A stretch of 64,000 bases of DNA from Curvibacter sp. (GCA_004293725.1 REAW01000010.1:62001-126000), one strand, 5' to 3'; shown: positions 19,699-30,061, counted from the first letter of the stretch. Program-made: numbers and translations. The notes: generated from the sequence alone by a model not told the origin.

Positions 19699-20645
19699 CA
19701 CTCTCCGTCTACTTGGTGCTCACGCCCAATGTGCTGATGCTGGACTACGCGGGCCCGGCTGAAGCGCTGCGCATGGCACGTGACATGGGCGCCCCCCTTG
19801 TGCTGCACGCCTGTGGGCCCCAGGCAAGCATCAGCACCTCGTTGGGCACGGGGCTGTCGGGGCTGGAGCCTCTGCCGGCGCAACTGCCGCCGCGCAGCCT
19901 GGTACTGGTAGTGGGGAATGGCAATGAGGCGGAAGACTATGCCAGTGACGCCGCCCGCACCGTGGTGCGCTGGCTACAGACCGCGCCGCAGGCCGACACC
20001 CGTTTGGCCAGCATTTGTTCGGGCGCCTTGCTGTTGGCGCAGGCGGGGTGCTTGGACGGGCGGCATTGCACCACCCACCACACCCTCATTGCCGATCTGC
20101 AGGCCTATGCGCCCACGGCACAGGTGGCGGTGGACCGCATTTTTGTGGATGATGGCCGGGTGCTCACCAGCGCTGGCATTACCACCGGTATAGATCTGGC
20201 GCTTTACATCGTGGAGCAAACGGCAGGCCCCGAGCTGGCAGCCCGCGTGGCGCGCCGCTTGGTGATGTACCAGCGCCGTGGCGCACACGGCCCCCAAATT
20301 TCGCCTTGGCTGGCACACCGCAACCACATGCACCCGGCCGTGCACCGTGCCCAAGACGCAGTGGCCCGTGCGCCAGAGCGCAGCTGGACACTGGAGGAAC
20401 TGGCCGCTGTGGCCTTTGTGAGCCCGCGCCACCTGAGCCGCCTGTTTGCATTGCACACAGGCATTAGCGTGGTGACCTACCAGCAGCAGTTGCGCATCGC
20501 GCGGGCGCAGGAAATGCTCACGCACAACCCCACGATGTCGCAGGAGCGGCTGGCCTTGGCCTGCGGCTTTGCCTCGGCGCGCGATTTCAGGCGCGTGTGG
20601 CAGCGCTGCGCGACCGAGAACGCGCGGCGTGGGGTGGTGCATTGA
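19686..20645 (+). CDS. GlxA-family AraC-type regulator (DJ-1/PfpI + HTH)
   Basis: SICSGALLLAQAG nucleophile elbow; C-terminal AraC HTH VSPRHLSRLFALHTGISVVTYQQQLRIARAQEML. Confidence 0.92.
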   Translation: MEDVTLSVYLVLTPNVLMLDYAGPAEALRMARDMGAPLVLHACGPQASISTSLGTGLSGLEPLPAQLPPRSLVLVVGNGNEAEDYASDAARTVVRWLQTAPQADTRLASICSGALLLAQAGCLDGRHCTTHHTLIADLQAYAPTAQVAVDRIFVDDGRVLTSAGITTGIDLALYIVEQTAGPELAARVARRLVMYQRRGAHGPQISPWLAHRNHMHPAVHRAQDAVARAPERSWTLEELAAVAFVSPRHLSRLFALHTGISVVTYQQQLRIARAQEMLTHNPTMSQERLALACGFASARDFRRVWQRCATENARRGVVH

Positions 20646-20738
20646 CGATCGTTTGGGGGTGAGTTGTCCCGAGTTCTCGTGGGCGTGGTTCCGGGCGTGG
20701 TTCAATAGCCTGTTGCACAGCCCCCACATTGCTCCACC

Positions 20739-21971
20739 ATGAATCCCGACGCACGCAAACACTGGCCCGGCCCGCAATGGGCGTTTTCCATCCTGCTGGC
20801 CCTCTTGGGCATGTTGGGTCCGTTCTCTATCGACACCTACCTACCCGCGTTTTCCAGCATCAGCCAGTCATTGGGTGCCACGCCACTGCAGATGCAGCAA
20901 ACGCTGTCGGCGTACCTGTTTGGCTTCGCCTTTATGGCGCTGTTCCATGGCGCGTTGTCGGACAGTTTTGGCCGCCGCCCGGTGGTGCTGTGGGGGGTGG
21001 CCGCATTCACCCTCGCGTCTGTTGGCTGCGCGCTGGCGCAAAGCATTGAGCAGCTCATCTTTTTCCGCGCCATGCAGGGCCTGTCAACGGGCGCGGGCAT
21101 TGTGGTGTCACGTGCCGTCATTCGCGATGTGTATCCGCCCGCGCAGGCGCAAAAAGTCATGAGCCAGGTCACCATCTTTTTTGGTGTGGCTCCCGCCATT
21201 GCGCCGATGGTGGGCGGTTGGCTGCTGGTGCATGCCGATTGGCATGGCATCTTCTGGTTCCTGACGGGGGTGGGCCTGGTGCTGTGGATGGCCAACTACT
21301 TCTACCTGCCCGAGACCCTGCAGCGCGCCGATCGTCAGCAGTTCCACCCCAAGAACCTCATGGCGGGTTACTGGCAGCTTGGCTCCGATCCACGCTTTGT
21401 GCTGCTGGCCTTGGCCAGCGGTATCCCGTTCAACGGCATGTTTTTGTACGTGCTGAGTGCGCCCGTGTTTTTGGGCGAGATTCTGGATTTGCAGCCCCAG
21501 CAGTTCTTCTGGTTTTTTGTGCTCACCATCAGCGGCATCATGGGCGGTGCATTTGTCAGCGGCCGCGTGGCAGGCAAGATCACCCCCAAGCGGCAAATCC
21601 GCAACGGTTTCCTCATCATGCTCATCATCGGGCTGCTCAATTTGGTGGCCAATCTTGTCTTTAAAGCGCATGTGAGCTGGGCCCTGTTTCCCATTGCCAT
21701 CTTTGCATTTGGCTGGGCCATGATGGTGCCGGTGGTCACCCTGCTGGTGCTGGACCTGCACCCCGACCGCCGTGGCATGGCGTCGAGCCTGCAGATGTTT
21801 GTGGGGTCCAGCGCCAACGGCGTGGTGGCTGGTGTCATCTCGCCCCTGGTCATGCACTCTGCCGTGGGGCTGGCTGCCGCCTCGGTGATGATGATGTGCT
21901 TGGGCTTGGGCGCGTGGATGTTTATCCGCAAACGCTGGCCCGAGATTGGGCAGAAGGTGGATGCGCTGTGA
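20739..21971 (+). CDS. Bcr/CflA-family MFS drug efflux transporter
   Basis: MLGPFSIDTYLPAFSSISQSLGA; GALSDSFGRRPVVLWG. Confidence 0.93.
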   Translation: MNPDARKHWPGPQWAFSILLALLGMLGPFSIDTYLPAFSSISQSLGATPLQMQQTLSAYLFGFAFMALFHGALSDSFGRRPVVLWGVAAFTLASVGCALAQSIEQLIFFRAMQGLSTGAGIVVSRAVIRDVYPPAQAQKVMSQVTIFFGVAPAIAPMVGGWLLVHADWHGIFWFLTGVGLVLWMANYFYLPETLQRADRQQFHPKNLMAGYWQLGSDPRFVLLALASGIPFNGMFLYVLSAPVFLGEILDLQPQQFFWFFVLTISGIMGGAFVSGRVAGKITPKRQIRNGFLIMLIIGLLNLVANLVFKAHVSWALFPIAIFAFGWAMMVPVVTLLVLDLHPDRRGMASSLQMFVGSSANGVVAGVISPLVMHSAVGLAAASVMMMCLGLGAWMFIRKRWPEIGQKVDAL

Positions 21972-22495
21972 CCCGCGCGCAGGTGTCAAACGCACGCCAC
22001 TGGCGTGGGCACCTGGGTTGGGTGCTGGTGGCGGGTGTGTGCGCTGTGCTGACCGGCTGCTCGTCGGTACCGCAGGCATCGGCACCTTCGCAGGTAGCTA
22101 CACAGCCCGCAGGTCGCCTGACGCTGGAGCAAGCCAACGACGTCACCGTCATGGCCATTGGCCTGGTGGGCACGCCCTACCGCTATGGCGGCAACACACC
22201 GGCCAGTGGGTTTGATTGCAGCGGCCTCATCGGCTACGTCTACCAACAGCGCGCAGGTGTCATGGCGCCACGCTCTACCGCAGGGTTGATCGATTGGGGC
22301 GCCAGCATTCCAGCGCCAAATCTGCGCTCGGGTGACCTGGTCGTCTTTGCGCAAAACGGTCGCACCACGCACGCGGGCATCTTTGTGGGGGAGGGGCGAT
22401 TTGTCCATGCGCCGTCCACGGGCGGGACGGTGCGGCTGGATAGCCTCAAGTCCGCTTACTGGTCGAAGCAGCAGGTGAGTTATCGGCGGCCGTGA
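21968..22495 (+). CDS. NlpC/P60 (C40) peptidase, lipoprotein
   Basis: GTG start; lipobox LTGC; GTPYRYGGNTPASGFDCSGLIGYVY; HAGIFVGEGRFVHA. Confidence 0.92.
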   Translation: MTRAQVSNARHWRGHLGWVLVAGVCAVLTGCSSVPQASAPSQVATQPAGRLTLEQANDVTVMAIGLVGTPYRYGGNTPASGFDCSGLIGYVYQQRAGVMAPRSTAGLIDWGASIPAPNLRSGDLVVFAQNGRTTHAGIFVGEGRFVHAPSTGGTVRLDSLKSAYWSKQQVSYRRP

Positions 22496-22512
22496 AGGGG
22501 ACGGTTACCGCC

Positions 22513-23097
22513 TCACTCTCCCACCTTCACCCCTTCACCAATCACAAAAAACTGCCCGCCCGCCACATAGTGCAGCGTTCGCAAATCATCGGGTGCTTTG
22601 TCAAACTCCCAGTGTCCGTTGATGAACACGCGGCTGTCGGCCCAGGCTTGGGTTACCTCGCCGATGAACAGGTCGTAGGTTTGCTGGTTGTGCGGTTCGG
22701 GCAGCACCTTGCACAGCAGCCAGCCCACGCAGCCTTGTACCAGTGGCAGCGCGCTGCCTTCCACGGCAAAGGTCTGGATGCCGTGGCGTTGCAGTTTGTC
22801 GGGTGTGGTGATTGCGCTGTCACTGCCCACACCCAGCGTGGCTTGGGCCAGTGCGCGTGCGGGAACGTTCAGTGCAAACCAGCCGCTGCCTTCCACCAGC
22901 ACCCGCGTGCGTGTGGCCTTGTCGATCACCACCGTCACCTTGGGCGGGCTGAAGTCCAGCGGCATGGACCAGGCAGCGGCCATGACGTTGTGCTGGCCCG
23001 CATGGGCGGATGACACCAGCACGGTGGGGCCGTGGTTGAGCAGGCGGTAGGCTTTGTCCAGCGGGACGGGGGTGCAGAAAGCGGGCAGGGTGGTCAT
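22513..23097 (-). CDS. flavin reductase family protein
   Basis: NVMAAAWSMPLDFSPPKVTVVI...FALNVPARALAQ. Confidence 0.88.
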   Translation of the reverse strand: MTTLPAFCTPVPLDKAYRLLNHGPTVLVSSAHAGQHNVMAAAWSMPLDFSPPKVTVVIDKATRTRVLVEGSGWFALNVPARALAQATLGVGSDSAITTPDKLQRHGIQTFAVEGSALPLVQGCVGWLLCKVLPEPHNQQTYDLFIGEVTQAWADSRVFINGHWEFDKAPDDLRTLHYVAGGQFFVIGEGVKVGE

Positions 23098-23198
23098 GCG
23101 GGCCACTCTAACAAAGCCGCCAAAAGCCAGGGCCGCGCCAGCCCCCGCTGGGGCTCGCAACCCTGTTCTTGATTTTGATAGCAGGGGTGTTTTCCATA

Positions 23199-23218
23199 TA
23201 CTGTTCATAAATACAGTA
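23199..23218. promoter_or_regulatory. LexA (SOS) box upstream of imuA
   Basis: TACTGTTCATAAATACAGTA: CTGT-N8-ACAG with TA flanks, 20 bp upstream of the imuA ATG. Confidence 0.9.
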
Positions 23219-23237
23219 ATAGGCCAAACCCCTTGCC

Positions 23238-23966
23238 ATGAATAGCCTTGCGCGCATCAGCACCGGTTCGCCGGACCCGCAAGACATCCACGCCGATGTC
23301 TGGCACGCGCACGCGCTGGCCGGTAGTCCGCAGGTGGTGCAGCCTACGGGCGATGCGCTCTTGGACGCGCAGTTGCCCGGCGGTGGCTGGCCCGTGGGGG
23401 CGCTGGTGGAGCTGTTGCAACCTACCGGCGTGCACAGCGAGTGGCGGCTGCTGCTGCCGGCGCTGGCACGCTGTGGACAGGGGCCGGTGGGTTTGGTGGG
23501 GGCGCCCTACTTGCCGTTTGTACCGGCCCTGGCGGCGCTGGGTCTGCGCGCCAGCCGCCTGCTGGCTGTCGGTGTGGGAGGCGCCGCTCAAGACGGCAGG
23601 CTCTGGGCCACCGAGCAACTGTTGCGCTGTGCCGAGGTAGACGCGGTGCTGGCCTGGCTGCCGCAGGTGCGCAGCGACCAACTGCGCCGCCTGCAGATGG
23701 CCGCAGCCGAGCACCACAAGCTGCTGTTTGTGATGCGCCCGGCCGCGCTGCAGGCCGATGCCTCGCCCGCTGCCCTGCGCCTGGTGCTGCAGCCGCAGCC
23801 ACCGGCGCAGATCCCGCGGCTGGACGCGCTGGCAGTGCAGATCGTCAAGCGCCGTGGCCCGCCATTGGCCCAGCCGCTGCAACTGCAGGCGCGTGCGGCC
23901 CGCCTGGCGGTGCTGTTGGCGGCGGAGGGTGCCCATGCACTGGATCGCACTGCGGCCCACGCCTGA
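23238..23966 (+). CDS. imuA: translesion synthesis-associated protein ImuA
   Basis: VWHAHALAGSPQVVQPTGDALLDAQLPGGGWPVGALVELLQP; followed by imuB. Confidence 0.93.
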   Translation: MNSLARISTGSPDPQDIHADVWHAHALAGSPQVVQPTGDALLDAQLPGGGWPVGALVELLQPTGVHSEWRLLLPALARCGQGPVGLVGAPYLPFVPALAALGLRASRLLAVGVGGAAQDGRLWATEQLLRCAEVDAVLAWLPQVRSDQLRRLQMAAAEHHKLLFVMRPAALQADASPAALRLVLQPQPPAQIPRLDALAVQIVKRRGPPLAQPLQLQARAARLAVLLAAEGAHALDRTAAHA

Positions 23967-25308
23967 TGCCGCCACCCCGCCCGAGCCCACCCTGGCCGAT
24001 GTGCACACTGCACTGGCCTGGTGGGCCTTGCGCTTCACGCCGCTGGTGGCGCGGGTAGATGATGCGTTGGTGCTGGAGGTGTCGGGCAGCGAGCGCCTGT
24101 TTGGCGGACGCAGTGCCCTGCTGCAGCAAATTTTTGAGCCAAACAAGCCTCTAGCACCCGTGGAGTATGCGCAAGGCGCTACGTCTTTGATAGCACTTGG
24201 GCGATTGTGGGGCGGGCGCAATGTGATACCCGAGGCACTGTCTGCGCATGTGCTGGCCGCTGCCCGGCCGCACCTGCCCACGCTGGCGCGCCTGGGGGTG
24301 CGCAGCTGGGGTCAACTTCGTGCGTTGCCGCGTGGCGGGTTGGTACGCCGCTTTGGCGCAGAGCTGGTGGACGCGCTGGACCGCGCCTGGGGCCAGCGCC
24401 CCGAGGTCTACCCGTGGCTCACGCTGCCCGAGGTGTTTGACGCACAGCTGGAGCTGGCCGCCAGCGTGGAGTCGGCCCCGGCGCTGCTGTTTGGCGCGCG
24501 CCGCCTGCTGGCGCAGCTGCTGGTGTGGCTGCGCGCACGCCAGCGCGGCGTGCTGGCCCTGGAGCTGCTGTGGGACTTGGATGCACGCCGCGCCAACATC
24601 CTGCACGTGGACGCGCACCACACCGGGGGCCAGCAGGGCCGCCTGGAGTTGCGTACCGCCCAGGCCACGCAAGACATGGCGCACCTGCAACGCATGTTGG
24701 GCGAGCAACTGGCGCGCGTGACCTTGCCCGCGCCCGTGCTCTACCTGCGCCTGCGCAGCCTGCAGACCCAGCCGCTGGCGGGTGAGAGCCACAGCTTGCT
24801 GCCCGAAGACGTGCGCAAAGGCGACAGCCTGCACCAGACGCTGGAACGCTTGGCCGCACGTTTGGGCGCTGCGCAGGTGCAGTGCGCCACCCCGCTGGCC
24901 GACCACCGGCCTGAGCAGATGCAGCGCTGGGCGCCGTGGTGTGCCGATACGTCACCACAAAATGCTATGAAATCAGGAGCTGTTCGCGCAATATCTACCG
25001 GGTCTAGAGGCCTTAAAGACCATGAATTGCACCCGCAGGCCAGCGTGTGGCCCACCTGGCTGTTACCCAGCCCGCAGCGCCTGCCGGTGCGGAACCACTG
25101 CCCACAGTACCAAGGGCCTTTGGCGCTGCTGGTGGGGCCGCAGCGGCTGGAGGCGGGCTGGTTGGACGATGCCCCGGTGCTGCGCGACTACTTCATCGCC
25201 CGCAGCCCGCAGGCCGGGCTGGTGTGGGTGTACCGCGAGCGACTGGCGGGGGAGGGTGCGTTATCCGCGCAAGACGCGCTGTGGTACTTGCACGGCTTGT
25301 ATGCGTGA
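23935..25308 (+). CDS. imuB: ImuB, catalytically atypical Y-family polymerase-like protein
   Basis: MHWIALRPTP...LVARVDDALVLEVSGSERLFGG; overlaps imuA end. Confidence 0.93.
   Translation: MHWIALRPTPDAATPPEPTLADVHTALAWWALRFTPLVARVDDALVLEVSGSERLFGGRSALLQQIFEPNKPLAPVEYAQGATSLIALGRLWGGRNVIPEALSAHVLAAARPHLPTLARLGVRSWGQLRALPRGGLVRRFGAELVDALDRAWGQRPEVYPWLTLPEVFDAQLELAASVESAPALLFGARRLLAQLLVWLRARQRGVLALELLWDLDARRANILHVDAHHTGGQQGRLELRTAQATQDMAHLQRMLGEQLARVTLPAPVLYLRLRSLQTQPLAGESHSLLPEDVRKGDSLHQTLERLAARLGAAQVQCATPLADHRPEQMQRWAPWCADTSPQNAMKSGAVRAISTGSRGLKDHELHPQASVWPTWLLPSPQRLPVRNHCPQYQGPLALLVGPQRLEAGWLDDAPVLRDYFIARSPQAGLVWVYRERLAGEGALSAQDALWYLHGLYA
24139..24195 (-). repeat. dispersed ~55-bp repeat, copy R3 (inside imuB, antisense)
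   Basis: Reverse strand: GCTATCAAAGACGTAGCGCCTTGCGCATACTCCACGGGTGCTAGAGGCTTGTTTGG. Confidence 0.72.
24963..25017 (+). repeat. dispersed ~55-bp repeat, copy R4 (inside imuB, sense)
   Basis: TGCTATGAAATCAGGAGCTGTTCGCGCAATATCTACCGGGTCTAGAGGCCTTAAAG. Confidence 0.75.
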
Positions 25309-25312
25309 TGTC

Positions 25313-25810
25313 CTAAAAAAGACGGAACTTCAGTTGCACCACCAGCGCGCCGTCGACCTGAGGCAACGTGGGTATCACGGTGAAGTTAACGCCAAAGCGT
25401 TTGCCTTCGTAGGTGGCAATGGGCAGCGCCACGGGGAAATAGTCGCCGTTCAATACTCCGGGGTAGCCATTCATAGTGCCCAGCGACAGACCCAGTTTCC
25501 AGTCACCCAGGGGGACGGGTTGCCAGTTGACAGCAGCGTAGTTGGAGTCATGACGCACGCTGTTATAGAAGGAGCCGACGATGAACGAAGTGTCCGGGCG
25601 AACCCGGTATTCCAGGCCCAGGCCACGGTTGTTTTCGTTGTATCCGTTGCTCCGGTTGGGGTGGTAGGACAGGGCCCCCACGTTGACCCAGAGCGTGTTG
25701 GCGAACGGCTCTTGGTGGGCCTCTTCGGCCCCTGCGGTGGAAACGGTGCAAGCCAGTGCAACCGCCAGGGCGCACAGGCCGCTGCGCTGGGGCAGGGATG
25801 GGCGCCGCAT
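25313..25810 (-). CDS. outer-membrane beta-barrel-like exported protein
   Basis: Signal peptide ending AGA; alternating pattern NNRGLGLEYRV...FIVGSFYNSV; C-terminal LKFRLF typical of OM barrels. Confidence 0.6.
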   Translation of the reverse strand: MRRPSLPQRSGLCALAVALACTVSTAGAEEAHQEPFANTLWVNVGALSYHPNRSNGYNENNRGLGLEYRVRPDTSFIVGSFYNSVRHDSNYAAVNWQPVPLGDWKLGLSLGTMNGYPGVLNGDYFPVALPIATYEGKRFGVNFTVIPTLPQVDGALVVQLKFRLF

Positions 25811-26066
25811 CAGCGCATCTGCCCTGATGTGTACACAAGCCAGCCCTTCGGGCAGCCTGTAAGGGAGGGGACGCCATGGTGTCGCAAGATCGCAGAGGCC
25901 ATACGGAAGTAGGAAATGAAAGTGGGGCAGCAGGTTGTGCTGTAAAAAAGGGCTGGCTGAAAGCTTAACCGCAGTTTTGCCAGTCGAATAGATGATTTGT
26001 CCCTATCTGGGCTTTATGGCTGCGTCGGGCGCGCCCGGCGCGGCATGCTCTTTTACACTCGGACCC

Positions 26067-26558
26067 ATGAACCTCCCCACGCACCAACTCAGCATGACCG
26101 TGCTCATGTCGCCTGACATGGCCAACTTCTCCGGCAACGTGCACGGCGGCGCCATTCTCAAGTTGCTCGACCAGGTGGCCTACGCCTGTGCCAGTCGCTA
26201 TGCATCGCGCTATGTGGTGACGCTGAGTGTGGACCGGGTGCTGTTTTTGCAGGCCATCCATGTGGGTGAGCTGGTCACCTTTCTGGCCAGCGTGAACTTC
26301 ACCGGCAAGTCCTCTATGGAGGTAGGCATCAAGGTGATTGCCGAAAACATCCGCACCCAAGAGGTGCGCCATGTGAACAGCTGCTTCTTCACCATGGTGG
26401 CGGTGGACGACCACGGCAAGGCCGCCCCAGTGTCACCGCTGAAGCCTGAAACGCCGGACGAAGTGCGCCGCTTCGAGGCCGCCCAAATGCGCAAGGCCCT
26501 GCGCCACGAGCTGGAAGAAAAATTCCGCAAGACCACCCGCCAGCCCGGCACGGCGTGA
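26067..26558 (+). CDS. acyl-CoA thioesterase (hotdog)
   Basis: MSPDMANFSGNVHGGAILKLLDQVAYACASRYASRYVVTLSVD. Confidence 0.93.
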   Translation: MNLPTHQLSMTVLMSPDMANFSGNVHGGAILKLLDQVAYACASRYASRYVVTLSVDRVLFLQAIHVGELVTFLASVNFTGKSSMEVGIKVIAENIRTQEVRHVNSCFFTMVAVDDHGKAAPVSPLKPETPDEVRRFEAAQMRKALRHELEEKFRKTTRQPGTA

Positions 26559-26576
26559 GTTCGCCGGGGGCCGTGT

Positions 26577-27440
26577 TCAGCCGTCAGTGCTGAGCGCATC
26601 CGCACAGTGGTGCGGCACCCGCAGCAGGCCGTCGGCCCCGGCAATGGCTTCGATGCTGATCACCGGTGTGCTGCTTTGCACCGTGCCGAAGATGGTGGCA
26701 AAGGCTACATCTGCGGCATCGCGCCCGGTGGCAAAGCGCACCAGGCCCATGGGGATGGCGGTGCCGGAGGGGTCAAACAAATACCAGCGGTCGCCCACAT
26801 AGGCTTCCACATAGGCATGAAAGTCGGTCGGCCCCAGCGCGGGGTCGGCTCCGTAGTCGATGCCGGTGGTAAAGCGTGCCGGCACATTGGCTGCCCTGCA
26901 TAGCGCAATCATCAGGTGGGCAAAGTCGCGGCACACGCCCACATGGCTTTGCAATGTGTCCAGCGCAGATGTGTTGCTGTTGGACGTGTTAGGGCTGAAG
27001 GCCGTGTGTTGCAGCACCCAGTCGCGAATGGCCTGCACCCGGCCGTAGCCCTGCCAGCGCTGGCCGAACTCTTGCTGGGCGAATTGCAGCAGTAAATCCG
27101 ACTGGCAGTAGCGGCTGGGGTAGAGGTAAGGCAACACCGATGTCGGCAAGCGGCTGACCGGTACCTCTGCAATGGTGGCAGGGGACGCGACCCAGTGGTC
27201 CAAGTCCACGGTGGCTGCATACGCCACTTGCAGCACACCTGGCAAGGCGCTGGCGCGCAAGATACGGTTAGGCGAGGGCGGGCTGCTCTCCAAGGTGTAG
27301 GCCAGGGGCTGGCTGAAGTGCAGCGACTCGGCGACCACCCGCTGGCGCGGCGTGAAGGCCGCATGCAGGTGGAACACAAAGTCGCCACCCGGGGGCTGCA
27401 CCTGGTAGTGCAGCTGGATGGCAAGGCGTAGGCGGATCAT
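26577..27440 (-). CDS. transglutaminase-like family protein
   Basis: HVGVCRDFAHLMIALCRAANVPARF...DFHAYVEAYVGDRWYLFDPSG (Cys-His-Asp). Confidence 0.92.
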   Translation of the reverse strand: MIRLRLAIQLHYQVQPPGGDFVFHLHAAFTPRQRVVAESLHFSQPLAYTLESSPPSPNRILRASALPGVLQVAYAATVDLDHWVASPATIAEVPVSRLPTSVLPYLYPSRYCQSDLLLQFAQQEFGQRWQGYGRVQAIRDWVLQHTAFSPNTSNSNTSALDTLQSHVGVCRDFAHLMIALCRAANVPARFTTGIDYGADPALGPTDFHAYVEAYVGDRWYLFDPSGTAIPMGLVRFATGRDAADVAFATIFGTVQSSTPVISIEAIAGADGLLRVPHHCADALSTDG

Positions 27441-27508
27441 GCCCACACTTTTACAGGTTTGCGCCGATAGTGTCTGTGCGCTTGCCTGCAGCGGCGTGGC
27501 GTGGGCCA

Positions 27509-27979
27509 CTAGGTACCGGGCAGACGCAGGGGCTGGTCTTCGAATTCGGTGTTCAGCACCACGGTGCTGGTGGTGCGCGCCACGCCGGGTATCGCCTTGA
27601 TCTGCAGCAACACCGCCTCCAGGTCGCGCGCATGTGCCGTGCGCACCTTGGCAAGCAGGTCGTACTCCCCAGCCACACTGTGCAGCTCTTGCACCGCCTC
27701 CACTTTGCGCAGGTGGCTGGAGATGTCGCGGCAGTGTGCACCGCCGTCATTGCGTATGGCCACAAACGCAGTGAAGTTCAGGCCCACCGTGAGCGGGTCC
27801 ACGCTGATGGAGAAGCGGCGAATCACGCCACGCTCCAGCATCTTCTTGACCCGCTCGTGCACCGCCGCAGTCGACAGACCCACCTCGGCACCGACCTCAG
27901 CGTAAGAACGACGGCCATCTTCTCCTAAAGCCGTAAGAATTTTGGCATCAATGGCATCTGTCTGAATATTTGCTTGCAT
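27509..27979 (-). CDS. Lrp/AsnC-family regulator
   Basis: DAIDAKILTALGEDGRRSYAEVGAEVGLSTAAVHERVKKM. Confidence 0.93.
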   Translation of the reverse strand: MQANIQTDAIDAKILTALGEDGRRSYAEVGAEVGLSTAAVHERVKKMLERGVIRRFSISVDPLTVGLNFTAFVAIRNDGGAHCRDISSHLRKVEAVQELHSVAGEYDLLAKVRTAHARDLEAVLLQIKAIPGVARTTSTVVLNTEFEDQPLRLPGT

Positions 27980-28044
27980 CGGCCTGTTTTTCCGGTAATA
28001 TCTCGCCAAACGGCGATGGTTGCCGTAAATTTTACGGACTTTTC

Positions 28045-28998
28045 ATGATTTCGGCACTCAATATTCAGCAGGCTTGGCGCTTGTCCCCGTTTTGGCGTCT
28101 CATGGTGGCGCTATGGCTGGTGTACATCGTCTGGGGCACCACCTACTTCGCTATCGGCGTGGCGGTGCAAAGCTTTCCGCCGCTGTGGATGAATGCCACC
28201 CGCTTCACGCTGGCCGGCGCCATCATGCTGGCGTGGGCCTTGTGGCGCGGCGAAAAGCTGCCCACCTGGCGCCAATGGCGCAACGCCGCGCTGGTGGGTG
28301 GGTTGATGGTGTTTGTGTCCATGAACCTGGTGGTGTTCGCACAAAAGCAGGGCATAGGCTCCGGGCTCATGGCCACGGTCATCACCACCATGCCCATGTG
28401 GCTGGCGCTGTGGACGCGTCTAGGGGGGGAGCGCGTTCCGGTCACGAGCTGGGTTGGCTTGGTGCTAGGCGTGGCGGGTGCCTTGCTGCTGGCGATGGAG
28501 GGGGACTTTTCTGCCAACTGGCTGGGCGCATTGGCCGCCTTTGGCGCACCGCTGTGCTGGAGTGTCGGGTCCTACGCATCCCGCAAACTCGACTTGCCCG
28601 GCCCGGCCATGGCTTCTGCCACCGAGTGGCTAGCCGGCGGGCTGATGGGGGTGGTAGCCGCGTCCTTGATCGAGCCGCAGGGTTCCCTGAGTAACGTCAC
28701 CCATGAAGCCTGGCTGGCTTGGTGGTACCTACTGGTGTTTGGCACGCTCATCGCGCTCAACGCCTACCTCTGGTTATTGCAAAACACCACGGCTGCGGTG
28801 GCGGGTAGCTATTCGTTTGTGAACCCTGCAGTCGCTTTGGTGGTTGGCGTGGTGATTGGCAAAGAAGTGCTCACCGGCTGGGTGTTTCTGGCCTTGCCGC
28901 TGATTGCCGGTGCGCTGGCCATGATCATGTACGGACCGGCCATCATGGCGTGGCTACAGGGCCTGGCCCGGTTCAAAAACCGGGGTGCGTCACGCTAG
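28045..28998 (+). CDS. EamA-family (DMT) transporter
   Basis: LVYIVWGTTYFAIGVAVQSFPPLWMNATRF; divergent from the Lrp gene. Confidence 0.9.
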   Translation: MISALNIQQAWRLSPFWRLMVALWLVYIVWGTTYFAIGVAVQSFPPLWMNATRFTLAGAIMLAWALWRGEKLPTWRQWRNAALVGGLMVFVSMNLVVFAQKQGIGSGLMATVITTMPMWLALWTRLGGERVPVTSWVGLVLGVAGALLLAMEGDFSANWLGALAAFGAPLCWSVGSYASRKLDLPGPAMASATEWLAGGLMGVVAASLIEPQGSLSNVTHEAWLAWWYLLVFGTLIALNAYLWLLQNTTAAVAGSYSFVNPAVALVVGVVIGKEVLTGWVFLALPLIAGALAMIMYGPAIMAWLQGLARFKNRGASR

Positions 28999-30060
28999 CT
29001 TCGAGCTGCTGCGCAGCGCACTGGGTGTGCTGCCGAACCACCGTTTGACGGTGCGGCTGAAGTTGGAGGTGTCGGTGTAGCCCAAGCGGCCGGCAATGTC
29101 TTCCACGCTGTCGCTGGTGTGTTGCAACAGCCAGAGCGTGCGGCTTTGCTGGTGCGCATCCAGCAGTTGCTGGAACGACGTGCCTTCCATGGCCAAGCGT
29201 CGCATCAGGGTGCGCTCAGATACTTCACATTGGGTTGCAATATCCGGCAGGCGGGGGTAGGTGCCTTCCGCGGTGTGGCCCAGCAGGCTGGCTACGCGTT
29301 GTGCCATGCTGCTTTGCACCAGCTCAGCCAAGGCTGCGTCGCACTCGTGGCAGGCGGCTGCGTGCGCACGGGCGTCCGCACCCAGCAGCGGCAGGCGCAA
29401 GGCGGCAGCCGGCACATGCAAGGCCAAAGTGGGCTGCCCGAATTGCAGGGGCAAGGGCAGGGCGCGCTCGTAGTGCGCTACCCACGCAGGGCGGGGCAGG
29501 GGCAAGTCCAGCCGCAGGCCCGCAGGCAGGGCGCCCACAGCGGCATGCAACACTCGCACCAGGGCAGCAGCCATGGTGTCGAGCACAAAATTGCGTGCAC
29601 CGCCCCAGTCCAGCCGGTCTATGACTTGCAGGGTGCCACCTTCGGGGCGCATCTGGAACGACCAACTGAAACTGTCTTCCCGCACCGGGCCGTAGCGCCC
29701 CAGCACCATCAGGCAATGTTGCAGGTCTGGCGCGGTGACGGCCGCATAGCCCAGCGGGCCGTGGGCTGACACCGGCGCCCGGTCGCCCAGCTCCAGGCCC
29801 AGCCAGGGTTTGCCGGTGGCTTGCATGGCCGCCTGCACCAGCCGGATCACGGTGTCGCGCGGCAGGCGTTGGTCGGTGGTGAGCAGCTGGTTCCAGTCGA
29901 GTGCGGCGGCGGCCAGTACACGGTCGCTGTCTATCGCGGCTTGCTGCAGCAGCATGCGCAGCAAGCGGGCGTAAATCGGGTGCACCAACGCTTCGGCACC
30001 GGCCGCAGGGCGGGCCTGCGAGGCTGGGTGTTTCCCCTTGATTACGGGCAGAAGCGGCAT
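28990..30060 (-). CDS. AraC-family regulator (Arabinose_bd N-domain type)
   Basis: CEVSERTLMRRLAMEGTSFQQLLDAHQQSRTLWLLQHTSDSVEDIAGRLGYTDTSNFSRTVKRWFGSTPSALR. Confidence 0.92.
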   Translation of the reverse strand: MPLLPVIKGKHPASQARPAAGAEALVHPIYARLLRMLLQQAAIDSDRVLAAAALDWNQLLTTDQRLPRDTVIRLVQAAMQATGKPWLGLELGDRAPVSAHGPLGYAAVTAPDLQHCLMVLGRYGPVREDSFSWSFQMRPEGGTLQVIDRLDWGGARNFVLDTMAAALVRVLHAAVGALPAGLRLDLPLPRPAWVAHYERALPLPLQFGQPTLALHVPAAALRLPLLGADARAHAAACHECDAALAELVQSSMAQRVASLLGHTAEGTYPRLPDIATQCEVSERTLMRRLAMEGTSFQQLLDAHQQSRTLWLLQHTSDSVEDIAGRLGYTDTSNFSRTVKRWFGSTPSALRSSSKLA

Positions 30061-30061
30061 G

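Noticed and set aside
23130-23182. Possible diverged repeat copy before imuA (reverse GCTATCAAAATCAAGAAC...GGGGGCTGGCGC)
   Set aside because: Needs a small gap to align; kept only as a candidate.
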